A stretch of DNA of 64,000 bases, taken from assembly GCA_944391565.1 (NCBI GenBank), contig CALXUB010000007.1:37605-101604 (forward strand), in the 5' to 3' direction. The position numbers and the translations under genes are program-made. The notes under the pieces were generated by a model. The model ran no database searches and was not told the origin of the DNA. It saw only the letters and a list, made by a program, of their open reading frames with translations. Shown here in pieces: positions 43,628-53,614 of the stretch (its first letter is position 1; each line of letters starts with the position of its first letter). This DNA is from an uncultured Alphaproteobacteria bacterium. GTDB taxonomy: Bacteria; Pseudomonadota; Alphaproteobacteria; CAAHEQ01; UBA3637.

Positions 43628-44994
43628 AAGCAGTTATTTGTGGAGCCGGTGATGTCGGGGTCAGCATTGCCCGTTATTTGTCTCAGGAGAAACACCAAGT
43701 CGTTTTAATAGATACCGATCAAAAAAAACTGAATGATTTAGAATGCGACATGGATATTCAAACCGTAAACGGATACGCTGCTTCTCCGGAGGTTTTGGAA
43801 AATGCCGGAGCCAGGGATGCTGATTTGATTGTGGCCGTGACACGCAATGATGAAGTCAATATGATTGCTTGTATGGAAGGAGCATCTCTGTTCAATATTC
43901 CTTTGAAGATTGCTCGTATTCGGTCCGGTTTTTATGCTGAGCCCTCTTATGAAAAACTGATCCGGGAAATGCATATTGATGTGGTTATTTCTCCCGAAGT
44001 TGAAATTGCCGGAAGTATTTTACGCAATTTGAAAATTCCAGGCGCCTTGGAATACATTCAGATGCATAATAAAAAAATTGCTTTTTTAGGGGCAAAATGT
44101 TTGGCAGATGCGCCATTGATCGGCTCTAAACCCGATCGCATTTTTAAAAAATTCTCAGATTTTCCCGTGCAGACCGTTGCCGTTCTAAGGGATAATCAGC
44201 CTCTTTCTTTAAATGAAAAGGAAACATTGAAAGCTGGTGATGAAGTCTATCTTCTGTTGCCGGCAAAATATGCCAATGATGTGTTGGAAGCTTTGGGACA
44301 AGAAACACATCGAACACGCAAAATCGTTATTTTCGGTGGCGGACGAGTGGGAATGAGCTTGGCAAAAATGATTGAGGAAGAGGGAATTTCCACTGACTTG
44401 TCAATCATTGAGGAAAGCGCAGCGCGTGCTGTGTATTTGGCTGGTCAGTTGAAAGAAACTCTGGTGATTAGGGGCAACGGACTTGAAAAAAATATTTTAA
44501 AAGAAGCCGATATTCAAGGAGCAGATGCTTCTGTTGCCGTATCAGGTGTGGATGAAGATAACATATTGCTTTCTCTTTTGGCAAAACAATATGCGGTTGG
44601 ACGCACTTTTGCTTTGGTGAATAATCCTGTCTATGGAAATTTGGTTTCACAGCTGGGAGTTGATATCATTATCAATCCGAATGCTTTAACGATTTCTACG
44701 ATTTTACAACATATCCGCAAAGGTCAGGTTCAATCAATTTACTCCCTGCGTTCTGAATTAGGTGAGTTGATGGAAATTCAGGTTTTGGAAACATCTAAGA
44801 TTGTCGGATCGTCTATTGAAAAAGTTTCAAAAACGAAAGGCATACAAATATGTGGTTTAATTCGCAACAGCGTTCTTGTGCCGCTTCACCAGGTTCAAAA
44901 GATTGAAGTCAATGACATTGTGATTGTTTTGGCGGCACCCGGACACTTTAAAGCAGTTGAAAAGCTTTTCTCTGCCGGCTTGTATTTTTTCTAA
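43624..44994 (+). CDS. trkA: Trk system potassium uptake protein TrkA
   Basis: TrkA is the cytosolic NAD-binding regulator of the TrkH/TrkG potassium channel. The 456 residues carry two RCK_N domains (GAGDVGVSIARYLSQE at the start and GGGRVGMSLAKMIEEE near 238) and two RCK_C domains (about 140-220 and 370-450). The channel subunit is not in the window. It starts in an ATGA overlap with the Fis-like gene. In alphaproteobacteria trkA often lies between the ntr genes and hfq. Confidence 0.95.
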   Translation: MKAVICGAGDVGVSIARYLSQEKHQVVLIDTDQKKLNDLECDMDIQTVNGYAASPEVLENAGARDADLIVAVTRNDEVNMIACMEGASLFNIPLKIARIRSGFYAEPSYEKLIREMHIDVVISPEVEIAGSILRNLKIPGALEYIQMHNKKIAFLGAKCLADAPLIGSKPDRIFKKFSDFPVQTVAVLRDNQPLSLNEKETLKAGDEVYLLLPAKYANDVLEALGQETHRTRKIVIFGGGRVGMSLAKMIEEEGISTDLSIIEESAARAVYLAGQLKETLVIRGNGLEKNILKEADIQGADASVAVSGVDEDNILLSLLAKQYAVGRTFALVNNPVYGNLVSQLGVDIIINPNALTISTILQHIRKGQVQSIYSLRSELGELMEIQVLETSKIVGSSIEKVSKTKGIQICGLIRNSVLVPLHQVQKIEVNDIVIVLAAPGHFKAVEKLFSAGLYFF

Positions 44995-45025
44995 AAGAAT
45001 GATATATTTAAAAAAAAGGAAAAAG

Positions 45026-45247
45026 ATGAAAAATAACATACAAGAACCATTTTTAACTTATTTGGCTGAGCATCAAATACCGGTGACTGTTTTTCTGTTG
45101 TATGGTGTCAAGTTGCAAGGTGTTATAACAGGCTTGGATCCTGAAGGTATTTTGCTCAAACGAGATCATCATACACAGTTTGTCTACAAACATGCCATGT
45201 CAACCATTATGCCGGGTCAGCCGATTGAAGCTGAATTAAAGGATTAG
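45026..45247 (+). CDS. hfq: RNA chaperone Hfq
   Basis: Hfq forms a hexamer that pairs small RNAs with mRNAs. The ATG at 45026 with AAAGGA upstream gives 73 residues; the longer open frame inside trkA is rejected. The Sm1 region (VTVFLLYGVKLQGVITGLD) and the Sm2 signature YKHAMSTIMP are intact. The Lys-His pair of the RNA-binding rim is present. The C-terminus is short, as is common in alphaproteobacteria. Confidence 0.97.
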   Translation: MKNNIQEPFLTYLAEHQIPVTVFLLYGVKLQGVITGLDPEGILLKRDHHTQFVYKHAMSTIMPGQPIEAELKD

Positions 45248-45251
45248 TATT

Positions 45252-46538
45252 TTGTCCTCTCATGCTTATGTGATTTTTCCGGATTTAAAAGAGAAAACAA
45301 CTGTGCGTTCGGCCCAAGCGCGGCTTCAGGAGGCAGTTGGTTTGACGCATGCGATTGACTTGTCCGTAAAAGGATCCGAGGTGATTACTTTACGTGAAAT
45401 TCGGCCGGCTACTTATCTTGGCTCGGGTGCGGTTGATCGTTTGAAACCTTTGTTGAAAGAACGTGAAGTTGATGTCGTGATTATGGATTGTGCTTTATCT
45501 CCCATCCAACAGCGAAACTTAGAGAAAGCATGGGATACCAAAGTCATTGATCGAACGGCGTTGATTTTGGAAATATTCGGGGAACGAGCTCACACGCGAG
45601 AAGGTGTTTTACAGGTTGAATTAGCTCATTTAACGTATCAGCGGAGTCGTTTGGTGCGTTCTTGGACACACTTGGAACGTCAACGCGGTGGATTAGGGTT
45701 CGTCGGCGGCCCCGGAGAAACACAAATTGAAATTGATCGACGTTTGATTGATGAGCGGATCCTAAAAATTAAGGAAAAGCTGGAAACGGTTAAGAAAACT
45801 CGTTTTATGCAGCGGACGGCACGTAAACGTGTTCCTTTTCCTGTGGTAGCATTGGTCGGTTATACAAATGCGGGTAAATCAACTTTGTTTAATAAGCTGA
45901 CGAGAGCAGATGTATTTGCCAAAGATTTATTGTTTGCAACCTTGGATCCGACAATGCGGCGGATTAGGCTTCCCAGCGGTCGTGTGGTGATTTTATCAGA
46001 CACGGTTGGTTTCATTTCCGAGTTGCCGACCGAGCTGGTAGCGGCTTTTCGGGCAACATTGGAAGAGGTATTGGAAGCAGACTTAATTTTGCATGTCCGT
46101 GATATATCGCATCCCGATACCGAGGCGCAGAAAAAAGATGTCGAACAAGTTTTAGTGGATTTAGGATTGAAAGAACAAGTTGATGCCGGATTAAAGGAGG
46201 TTTTAAATAAAATTGATCTTTTGTCAATTGAGGAGCAAAAAGCACTTCATGAGTTAAACCGGAGCAAGGATCTTTATTGGCCAGTTTCGGCTTTGACAGG
46301 GGAAGGGATTTCCGCACTTTTGACAGAAGTAGAAAGAACTTTGTTTCAAGATGACAGGCAATGTATTGTTCGCGTTGCTTTCGAAGATGGTAAGACTTTG
46401 GCGTGGTTGTATGAAAAGGGGCGCGTGATTCGTCAAACAGAATTGGAAAATGAAATAGAGGTTGAGGTTTACTTATCTGAACGAGATTTTCGTGTTCTGG
46501 TAGATCGCACGCCAGAGCTTGTTTTTATCAAAGCTTAA
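45252..46538 (+). CDS. hflX: GTPase HflX
   Basis: HflX is a ribosome-associated GTPase that rescues and splits stalled ribosomes. The 428 residues begin with the HflX N-terminal domain, with GSGAVDRLK and the RLVRSWTHLERQRGGLGFVGGPGETQIE segment. The GTPase domain has the Walker A motif GYTNAGKST near residue 205, a DTVGF switch and NKID. The start is a TTG with AAGGA upstream, 4 bases after the hfq stop. It is convergent with uvrB. Confidence 0.95.
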   Translation: MSSHAYVIFPDLKEKTTVRSAQARLQEAVGLTHAIDLSVKGSEVITLREIRPATYLGSGAVDRLKPLLKEREVDVVIMDCALSPIQQRNLEKAWDTKVIDRTALILEIFGERAHTREGVLQVELAHLTYQRSRLVRSWTHLERQRGGLGFVGGPGETQIEIDRRLIDERILKIKEKLETVKKTRFMQRTARKRVPFPVVALVGYTNAGKSTLFNKLTRADVFAKDLLFATLDPTMRRIRLPSGRVVILSDTVGFISELPTELVAAFRATLEEVLEADLILHVRDISHPDTEAQKKDVEQVLVDLGLKEQVDAGLKEVLNKIDLLSIEEQKALHELNRSKDLYWPVSALTGEGISALLTEVERTLFQDDRQCIVRVAFEDGKTLAWLYEKGRVIRQTELENEIEVEVYLSERDFRVLVDRTPELVFIKA

Positions 46539-46544
46539 TACATG

Positions 46545-48572
46545 CTATTTTTTTAGTCCTAATTCTTGATTTTGAAGTTTGGTGATTTTGTCGCGCAATT
46601 CAATGGCTTCCTCAAAATTCAAGTCTTCGGCCGCCTGTTTCATCCGTTTTTCCAGCTTCTGAATGGCTTGTTCGATTTCGGGCCCGGTCATGGCGACTTC
46701 TTCCTCCAAATAACTGTCTACATAATCCATTTCCGTAATGTCTTTAATTAAATCTGGAATTTGCTTTTGAATACTTTGGGGGGTAATACCGTGTTCGGTA
46801 TTGAACGCCATTTGTTTTTCACGGCGGCGCTTGGTTTCCGAAACGGCACGATCTATGGAACCTGTTATTGTGTCTGCATACAAAATAACACGACCATTGA
46901 CATGACGTGCGGCGCGTCCGATGGTTTGAATAAGCGAAGTCTCAGATCGCAAAAAACCTTCCTTATCCGCATCTAAAATTGCCACAAGTGCACATTCCGG
47001 GATATCTAATCCTTCTCTGAGCAAGTTAATGCCGACAAGCACATCAAATATTCCCGATCGTAAATCTTTGATGATTTGTATTCTTTCCAATGTATCAATA
47101 TCTGAGTGCATGTATCGAACTTTGACCCCGTTTTCCGCCAAATATTCCGTTAAATCTTCCGCCATCCGCTTGGTTAACGTTGTCACAAGCACACGTTCGT
47201 TTCGTTTCGCGCAGTCTAAACATTCGCTGAGCAAGTCATCCACTTGATTGGTGACGGGACGAATAATACATTCCGGATCCAAAAGTCCGGTCGGACGAAT
47301 GATTTGTTCCGTAAAGACACCGCCGGTTTGTTCAAGTTCCCATTTGCCCGGTGTTGCGGAAACATAAATGGTGTTCGGACGCATGGCATTCCATTCTTCG
47401 AATTTTAACGGACGGTTATCCTTACAGGATGGCAGGCGGAAACCATATTCGGACAGGGTGTTTTTCCGGCTGAAGTCCCCTTTATACATGGCGCCCAACT
47501 GAGGAATGGTCACATGACTTTCATCAATAAATAAAATAGCATCCTTTGGCAAATATTCAAATAAAGTCGGTGGGGCTTCACCGGCTTTTCGTCCTGTCAA
47601 ATGTCTTGAGTAATTTTCAATACCTTTACAGGAACCGGTTGCCTCCATCATTTCCAGATCAAATTGAGTGCGTTGTTGCAATCGTTGTGCTTCCACAAGC
47701 TTGTTTTCATTTTGAAATTGTGCCAAACGCTCTTTTAACTCTTCCTTAATGGTTCGAATAGCCTGAGACAAAGCCGGACGCGGTGTCACATAGTGGCTGG
47801 CCGGATAAACAACAATTTCAGGGAGAGCCATTTTTTGATGACCGGTTAAGGGATCAAATTCATGAATGCTTTCCACTTCGTCGCCAAAGAATGAAATTCG
47901 CCAAGCCAAATCCTCGTAGTGAGACGGAAATATATCGACAATATCCCCGGAAACACGGAAATTACCGCGTTCTAAAACAAGATTATTGCGTCCGTATTGC
48001 AATGCCGTCAGCTCGCGAGCCAAGTCTGATATATCCAGAGTATCTCCCACTTTGATGGGGATTTTCATGGCAGAATATGATTCGACGCTGCCTAAACCGT
48101 AAATACAGGACACAGATGAGACAATAATCACATCTCGTCGTTCCAAGATGTTTCGTGTGGCAGAATGACGCATTCGGTCTATTTGTTCGTTGATGGCTGA
48201 GTCTTTTTCTATATATGTATCTGTCCGTGGAATATAAGCTTCCGGTTGATAATAATCGTAGTAAGAAACAAAGTATTCTACGGCATTATTGGGGAAAAAG
48301 GTTTTCATTTCTCCGTAAAGTTGGGCAGCTAAGATTTTGTTGTGAGCCAAAATCAATGCTGGTCTTTTCATTTGCTGAATAATCTGAGCCATTGTAAAAG
48401 TTTTTCCTGAACCGGTAATGCCCAGTAAAACTTGGTTGCGCTCATTTTCTTTTAGTCCTTTGACAAGTTCGGCAATTGCTTCCGGCTGATCTCCTGCCGG
48501 TTGAAAAGGGGATACAAGTTCAAACTCGGCCGGACTTAAATCTGTCGTATTATGTTCATACAGAGGAAACAT
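46545..48572 (-). CDS. uvrB: UvrABC system protein B
   Basis: UvrB verifies DNA damage in nucleotide-excision repair. The 675 residues have the Walker A motif [12 protein letters not shown], the beta-hairpin region [20 protein letters not shown] in two parts, helicase motifs (LFIDESH and [14 protein letters not shown]), and a C-terminal UVR domain ([22 protein letters not shown]) that contacts UvrC. GGAGGAAATAATG forms a strong ribosome-binding site, and the ATG overlaps the upstream stop (TAATG). Confidence 0.97.
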   Translation of the reverse strand: MFPLYEHNTTDLSPAEFELVSPFQPAGDQPEAIAELVKGLKENERNQVLLGITGSGKTFTMAQIIQQMKRPALILAHNKILAAQLYGEMKTFFPNNAVEYFVSYYDYYQPEAYIPRTDTYIEKDSAINEQIDRMRHSATRNILERRDVIIVSSVSCIYGLGSVESYSAMKIPIKVGDTLDISDLARELTALQYGRNNLVLERGNFRVSGDIVDIFPSHYEDLAWRISFFGDEVESIHEFDPLTGHQKMALPEIVVYPASHYVTPRPALSQAIRTIKEELKERLAQFQNENKLVEAQRLQQRTQFDLEMMEATGSCKGIENYSRHLTGRKAGEAPPTLFEYLPKDAILFIDESHVTIPQLGAMYKGDFSRKNTLSEYGFRLPSCKDNRPLKFEEWNAMRPNTIYVSATPGKWELEQTGGVFTEQIIRPTGLLDPECIIRPVTNQVDDLLSECLDCAKRNERVLVTTLTKRMAEDLTEYLAENGVKVRYMHSDIDTLERIQIIKDLRSGIFDVLVGINLLREGLDIPECALVAILDADKEGFLRSETSLIQTIGRAARHVNGRVILYADTITGSIDRAVSETKRRREKQMAFNTEHGITPQSIQKQIPDLIKDITEMDYVDSYLEEEVAMTGPEIEQAIQKLEKRMKQAAEDLNFEEAIELRDKITKLQNQELGLKK

Positions 48573-49648
48573 TATTTCCTCCTTTTAAACTCCTGAATAT
48601 CATTAACGAGTGTCTTGGTTCCATTTTTCATGTCCGAAAACAAATCTCTCAGCCGAGGTTTAGGTTCACCCCAATTTTTCAGCTTGTTAATCATGTCCAA
48701 GAAGACAATAATGGTTCCTGCAAAAAGACCAATGACATATTCAGGCCGATAGTTAATAAATAAAACGCCCAACAGCGCCAAAATGAACATACGCCGCATA
48801 ATAAAAGGTAAAATACCGGAAGCATTAAGGCGGTTGCGGATGATTCCATTGATAAAGAAAGAAAAAATAATGGGCTCCGGTTGTTTGCGATGTCTGAAAC
48901 GATAGAGGGCAGAATAAAGCATTTCAAAATAATAATATGCCGGCATGATAAAAACAGCCATCCACATGCCATTGCCGGCCATCAAAATCAAAAATAATCC
49001 CATTAGATAGCCTAAAGGGGCGGCTCCCGTTTTTCCCAAAACTAAATAAGGGAAGTTTTTTTTATAACGCATGAAACCAATCAGTGCCGCGATAATTAAA
49101 AGCGGGTAAGCGGCAAAAGACATCGGAAAAATATAAAAGTAAAAGAAAGGCAGACAGGTAAAGCCCAAACATAAAGTTTCCGTTTGAAGCAGTGTCATCC
49201 CGTCCAGTTTATCCATTGTCACATAAATGTGCATAAAACCTGCCCAGCAGACGGCCGTCAGCAACCGATCCCAAACCAGCGGCAGAAGACCTTGGAAAAC
49301 AAGCATTGTTTCAGGCAAAAAGGCGATGGATAACATAGTGATAAACAAGTAAATCCAAAAACGATGAATGCGACCTTTTTGAACAGAGTAAAGTGATATC
49401 CCGACGGCGGCTGTTAAAAAAGGAAATAAACCGAAAGCGAGAACAGAATAAGGCCAGTTAGCCGGAGAAGCCGTAAAACCGGTTGCGCTCCAACCGATAA
49501 AAATCGCGGCCATAACGCTCAGACCGCATTTATTCGTTATATCTTTAACTTGATCCGGAAACTTGGACGGATTGTATAACAGATAAGTAAAAACATAGGC
49601 TAACAAAGCCGTCGTCAGAAAAAATAAAACAAATAAAGCGATGGTCAT
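48572..49648 (-). CDS. Polytopic membrane protein, degenerate MraY/WecA-like
   Basis: The 358-residue protein has about ten membrane helices. It resembles polyprenyl-phosphate sugar-1-phosphate transferases: [10 protein letters not shown] (Asp146 and Asp149) sits where the DxxDG motif is expected, and [11 protein letters not shown] (204-214) where LGDtGS is expected. There the catalytic Asp is Lys206. If the match is right the protein is probably not an active transferase. The last 50 residues are basic and cytosolic. It overlaps uvrB by one base, and its leader has a six-G run in the ribosome-binding region. Confidence 0.6.
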   Translation of the reverse strand: MTIALFVLFFLTTALLAYVFTYLLYNPSKFPDQVKDITNKCGLSVMAAIFIGWSATGFTASPANWPYSVLAFGLFPFLTAAVGISLYSVQKGRIHRFWIYLFITMLSIAFLPETMLVFQGLLPLVWDRLLTAVCWAGFMHIYVTMDKLDGMTLLQTETLCLGFTCLPFFYFYIFPMSFAAYPLLIIAALIGFMRYKKNFPYLVLGKTGAAPLGYLMGLFLILMAGNGMWMAVFIMPAYYYFEMLYSALYRFRHRKQPEPIIFSFFINGIIRNRLNASGILPFIMRRMFILALLGVLFINYRPEYVIGLFAGTIIVFLDMINKLKNWGEPKPRLRDLFSDMKNGTKTLVNDIQEFKRRK

Positions 49649-49665
49649 ATACCCCCCTTTTTACG

Positions 49666-49887
49666 TCAGCTTTTATGACGGAAAGAAATACGTCCTTTTG
49701 TTAAATCATAGGGTGTCATTTCAATTTCAACTTTATCGCCGACCATGACGCGAATACGGAACTTGCGCATTTTTCCGGCCGTATGTGCCAAAATTTCATG
49801 TCCGTTTTCTAATTGAACGCGAAACATGGCGTTCGGTAGTTTTTCAACTACAGTTCCTGTGAATGTTAAAACTTCTTCTTTAGCCAT
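49666..49887 (-). CDS. infA: Translation initiation factor IF-1
   Basis: IF-1 binds the ribosomal A site during initiation. The 73-residue OB-fold protein has the conserved starting [39 protein letters not shown] and [12 protein letters not shown] segments, in the usual positions. The promoter at 49930-49958 lies about 45 bases upstream. Confidence 0.97.
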   Translation of the reverse strand: MAKEEVLTFTGTVVEKLPNAMFRVQLENGHEILAHTAGKMRKFRIRVMVGDKVEIEMTPYDLTKGRISFRHKS

Positions 49888-49929
49888 ATATAAAAACCTT
49901 TCGTTTTTTGTTTTTTTTAAAACAAGCAG

Positions 49930-49958
49930 AATATACGCCCTTTTAAAAAGCTTGGCAA
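49930..49958 (-). promoter_or_regulatory. Promoter of infA
   Basis: On the minus strand: TTGCCA, 17-base spacer, TATATT, in the short gap after the M48 protease gene. Confidence 0.7.
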
Positions 49959-49966
49959 CAAAAAAA

Positions 49967-51295
49967 TCATGAGGACTTCAGGCGGTTGCGTTTGATGTCT
50001 TCTTCCATATCAGAAAGTCTTAATGTTTTAACAGGATCATTTTTCAGACCTTCCTGAGCTTTTGGAATCAACGTTAATGCTTCTTTAAATCTTCCGGAAA
50101 TAAAGGCATTTTCAACGGCAGCATAGTCTGCCAAGGCTTTTTTCCCTTGTCTGCCGTATGCAATGTTCAGAAAACGCCAGGCATCCGGCAGGTAATTATC
50201 CCGCGCTGTGATGTATTCCAAATGCTTGACGGCTTGATCCAAATCAGTCTCAGCTCCTCTTTCAATCAAAGCGTGCGCCAGAGATAAACGAATTAAAATA
50301 GCTTTTGGATCCAATTCGACCGCTTTATTATAAGCATCGATGGATTGTTTAATTTGCCCGGTTTCAAATAAGATTTGTCCTTTTAGCTCCCAAAAATAAG
50401 GATTATCCAGTTGTTGTTCGATTAATTTTTCAACTTCTTTTAAAGCTTTGGGAATCTCTGTATTTTTAAAATGAGCAATAGAGCGGGCATAAAGTGCCGG
50501 CAGACTGTCATCTTTATAGGTTTGAAAAGTCAGTTCGGGCGGATTTAAAAATGCATAAAGTTTGGCTTTGGACATATAAAATTCAGGCTCATCCTTTAAA
50601 GGCAATCCGTTCAAAGCCGCATGGTTAAGAAAGTTTAATCTGTCCCTGGTCAAGGGGTGAGAACGCAGATAAGAAGGCATCTCATCGATTCTCAAACGTT
50701 CTTGCTGTTCGATTTTGGCCATGATTTGAGCCAATCCCTTAATGGAATAGCCTGTCTTTTGAACCAAATCAACGGCAATGCCGTCTGCCGCGTTTTCTTC
50801 ACTTTGCCGATAGCTGCTTAACAGTCCCTGAGAAGTTCCCCAACCGCCCGCCATGACGGCGACACCGACATCCCCTCTGCCGGAAGCGATAGCCGCAACC
50901 CCGCCTAAAATTGTTGAAATCAGGGCAGTTGTTTGAGCTCGTTGCAATTCGGTATATAGACGAACAGTGTGACTGCCGACAACGTGACCGGTTTCATGGG
51001 CCAGAACGCCCATAACTTGGTCGGAGTTGTCGGCTTCCGTAAATAAACCTGTATGAATGAATACGGTTGATCCGCCGGCCACAAAGGCATTGATACTGTC
51101 ATCCTGAATAAAAACAACGCGGGCGGCTTGTTCGTTCAGACCGGCCGCTTTAAAGAGTTTTTTGACATTTTTTAAGGTGTATTGTTCAATTTCCGTGTCG
51201 CGAATAATAGATAAAGGCTTGCAATATGCATCAGTTTGTGACATAAATAGGCATATTGTTAACCCTATAAAAATGAAAGTATGTATGATGCGCAT
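49967..51295 (-). CDS. M48 family periplasmic metalloprotease with TPR repeats (BepA/YfgC type)
   Basis: The 442-residue protein has a signal peptide (about residues 1-24) and an M48 domain. The zinc site HETGH is near residue 98, with the third ligand in EENAAD near 165. The C-terminal half holds TPR repeats (for example [32 protein letters not shown] in two parts). This matches BepA, which checks outer-membrane proteins such as LptD and the BAM complex. It likely supports LPS export genes elsewhere. Its start overlaps that of the divergent GGT-like gene. Confidence 0.9.
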   Translation of the reverse strand: MRIIHTFIFIGLTICLFMSQTDAYCKPLSIIRDTEIEQYTLKNVKKLFKAAGLNEQAARVVFIQDDSINAFVAGGSTVFIHTGLFTEADNSDQVMGVLAHETGHVVGSHTVRLYTELQRAQTTALISTILGGVAAIASGRGDVGVAVMAGGWGTSQGLLSSYRQSEENAADGIAVDLVQKTGYSIKGLAQIMAKIEQQERLRIDEMPSYLRSHPLTRDRLNFLNHAALNGLPLKDEPEFYMSKAKLYAFLNPPELTFQTYKDDSLPALYARSIAHFKNTEIPKALKEVEKLIEQQLDNPYFWELKGQILFETGQIKQSIDAYNKAVELDPKAILIRLSLAHALIERGAETDLDQAVKHLEYITARDNYLPDAWRFLNIAYGRQGKKALADYAAVENAFISGRFKEALTLIPKAQEGLKNDPVKTLRLSDMEEDIKRNRLKSS

Positions 51296-52613
51296 TGAAA
51301 ATTCCTTTATTCTTCGGTCGTATTTTAAGGGACTGTCCTCTCTTCGTCAACTTATTCTTTTATCGTGCGCTTTTGTGAGCGCTTGTGCAACACAGCCATC
51401 TTTGACGGTTCAAAATGTCAAAGGTTTCGTCGGTGCCCCGGACCCGGTTATTCAAAAGGCTGGTCAAAATGTATTGGAGAACGGGGGTAATGCGGCAGAT
51501 GCAATGGCAGCAATGTTGTTTACGGGTTCGGCTGTTTTGCCTTCACGAATGGGGTTGGGCGCCGGTGGCGTATGTCAGGTTTTGGATCCGTCAGTAGGGC
51601 GAGTTAAGACCCTTCATTTTATGTCTTTGCCAACAGCCGAAAAAAGCTTAGTCGGTATTCCGGGACTCGCCAGAGGTGTTTATGCATTGCAAAATGCTTA
51701 TGGTGTTTTACGTTGGAATGCCGTTTTGTCGGATGCTGTTCATAAAGCAACGAACGGCGTATCCGTTTCCGATCAGCTGGCACGAGATATTTTGGCAACG
51801 CCGCAACTGGATTCATCTTGGCGAACCTTGAAAAAAGGCGACATTTTGTTTCAGAAGGATTTGGCAAAAACGCTTCGATCCGTCTCTCGTTCCGGCAGCG
51901 GTGTGCTTTACAAAGATGAGACAGCACAAAGTCTGACAGCTCAAGGTGTGGAGGTTTCTTCCGACCGTTTGAAATCTTTTCGTGCAACATGGATGGATTC
52001 AATGGATGTTTCATGGGTGAAAGGAAAAACCTATTTCGTTAATCCGACTTATTTGTCCAGTGACGGTTATAGTATTTGGAAAAATCTGACAAACACGACA
52101 AATTTCGAAAAACGCGCCAAAGGACGTGAAAAACTGGAGAAATTGGAAAAGCAATCTGCTGAAAACAGTCGGGATTTTAAAGGAGTTGGCCTTTTTGCCG
52201 GGGATGACAGCGGGTTAAATATTGTTTGTACGATTTCGATGGGGCGGCTTTTCGGAAACGGTCAAATGATGAAAGAGGGGTTTGCTTTGGCTGATGCCGT
52301 TCATCGGGAAAAAGATGCTTCTTATTTTATGAATGTCATGCAAACGAATCCGGATATGACGGATGTTTATTGGATTGGTGCCGGTGTCGGGACTTTTGGT
52401 TTGGTGGATGGATTGAACATGTTGGAAGGAACTTTAATGAACGATCGTCAAATTGATCAGCAAGCGATCGAACAGGCCAAAAAACTGACTCAAACGCGTC
52501 AGGAGGATCTTCAAAACTTTGTTTTCTGGGGCTGTGATAAAGGTTATCCCAATCAGCCGGGATCTTGTGAAAAAGGCATGAATATGATTTCTGTTTTGCG
52601 AAAGAATAATTGA
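51288..52613 (+). CDS. Gamma-glutamyltransferase-like lipoprotein, catalytic Thr missing
   Basis: The protein has a lipobox (SCAFVSAC) near residue 33 and gamma-glutamyltransferase features (VLENGGNAADAMAAMLFTGSAVLPSRMGLGAGG). Where active enzymes have the TTHxS nucleophile before the DxxGNAV segment, this one reads GVGLFAGDDSGLNIVCT, with no Thr. It is therefore unlikely to mature or act as a GGT. About 440 residues. Possible starts are at 51273, 51285 and 51288, none with a Shine-Dalgarno. The start overlaps the divergent M48 gene. It may be co-transcribed with the mlaD genes. Confidence 0.75.
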   Translation: MRIENSFILRSYFKGLSSLRQLILLSCAFVSACATQPSLTVQNVKGFVGAPDPVIQKAGQNVLENGGNAADAMAAMLFTGSAVLPSRMGLGAGGVCQVLDPSVGRVKTLHFMSLPTAEKSLVGIPGLARGVYALQNAYGVLRWNAVLSDAVHKATNGVSVSDQLARDILATPQLDSSWRTLKKGDILFQKDLAKTLRSVSRSGSGVLYKDETAQSLTAQGVEVSSDRLKSFRATWMDSMDVSWVKGKTYFVNPTYLSSDGYSIWKNLTNTTNFEKRAKGREKLEKLEKQSAENSRDFKGVGLFAGDDSGLNIVCTISMGRLFGNGQMMKEGFALADAVHREKDASYFMNVMQTNPDMTDVYWIGAGVGTFGLVDGLNMLEGTLMNDRQIDQQAIEQAKKLTQTRQEDLQNFVFWGCDKGYPNQPGSCEKGMNMISVLRKNN

Positions 52614-52657
52614 CTTTTCGGTAAAACTCTTTTAAAAGGGTAAAAAAGGAAAATAAA

Positions 52658-53155
52658 ATGAACGCAAAACAGTTGGCAGGAAACCGTGATTTTTGGGCAG
52701 GGATTATTTTAGTCTTCTGTCTGGCTTTATTGTTGTTCGCCGTTCATTTACGAAAAACATTTCTGACCCCTCATGCGCAATTTGAGCTGTTTGCTACATT
52801 TAATAAAGTAGACGGCATTACGGAAGGATCGTTGGTTCGATTAAGCGGAACACAGGTTGGAAAAGTCACTCAAATGGAGCTGGATCCTTATTATCGGATT
52901 AAAATGACGTTGTCTTTTCCGGAAATGATCGAGTTGCCGGATGATACCGCGGCGATTATTGAAACGGACGGGCTTGTCGGCAATAAGCATATTGAACTGG
53001 TCCCCGGCGGAAATGATGAAATGCTGCAAAACGGTGATACAATTGTTTACACACAAGATGTTTTGTTGTTAGACGAACTGCTTTCGCGTTTTTTAGAGTG
53101 GATGCGCTTGAAAAAAGGGATTGTCGGGACGCAAGCCGTTAAAGGAGGAAATTAA
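52658..53155 (+). CDS. mlaD: MlaD/MCE domain protein 1
   Basis: MlaD binds phospholipids in the Mla transport pathway between the two membranes. The 165 residues have one N-terminal membrane helix (about residues 12-30) and one MCE domain (FELFATFNKVDGITEGSLVRLSGTQVGKV, ending in EWMRLKK). An AAAGGAAAA site precedes the ATG. The next gene, one base later, encodes a second MlaD-type protein. The permease (mlaE) and ATPase (mlaF) genes are not in the window. Confidence 0.88.
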   Translation: MNAKQLAGNRDFWAGIILVFCLALLLFAVHLRKTFLTPHAQFELFATFNKVDGITEGSLVRLSGTQVGKVTQMELDPYYRIKMTLSFPEMIELPDDTAAIIETDGLVGNKHIELVPGGNDEMLQNGDTIVYTQDVLLLDELLSRFLEWMRLKKGIVGTQAVKGGN

Positions 53156-53614
53156 ATGACACGAAACCCAGTGGAAGCTATTTTAGGATTAGTGGTTTTA
53201 ATTTTTACCGGTGTATTTTTATTTTTTGCTTCTTCTCATGTGGATGTCGGACATGTGGAAGGCTATCCGCTTCAGGCTCTTTTTACGAAGACGGGCGGTC
53301 TTGAAATGGGCGCGGATATTCGGATAAACGGAATTAAGGTCGGCTCTGTGACTAAAATCAAGTTGGATCCCGAAACTTATATGGCTGCTGTTGAGTTAAC
53401 GATTAAAGATGATATTCGGTTGCCCAAAGATACACAGGCCATTATTGCCGATTCCGGTATTATGGGCGATAAATACATTCGTTTGGAACCTGGAAAATCC
53501 AAAGATATGCTGACAGCCGGCGATCGTTTTGCACAAACAAAAGATTATCGTTCACTGGAGGATAACGTCAGTGAATTTATCTTTTTATCAACAAAGGATG
53601 ATGTGCAAAAATGA
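53156..53614 (+). CDS. mlaD: MlaD/MCE domain protein 2
   Basis: The 152-residue protein has one N-terminal membrane helix (about residues 7-25) and one MCE domain (LQALFTKTGGLEMGADIRINGIKVGSV in two parts, then DSGIMGDKYIRLEPG). It is a distinct member, closer to the usual alphaproteobacterial MlaD, and shares only the MCE core with its upstream neighbour. The 4-base overlap with DUF2155 suggests coupled translation. Two such genes could make a mixed hexamer ring. Confidence 0.9.
   Translation: MTRNPVEAILGLVVLIFTGVFLFFASSHVDVGHVEGYPLQALFTKTGGLEMGADIRINGIKVGSVTKIKLDPETYMAAVELTIKDDIRLPKDTQAIIADSGIMGDKYIRLEPGKSKDMLTAGDRFAQTKDYRSLEDNVSEFIFLSTKDDVQK

Noticed and set aside
44924..45025. N-terminal extension of Hfq
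   Set aside because: It lies inside trkA; the Hfq start at 45026 has a ribosome-binding site and the normal length.
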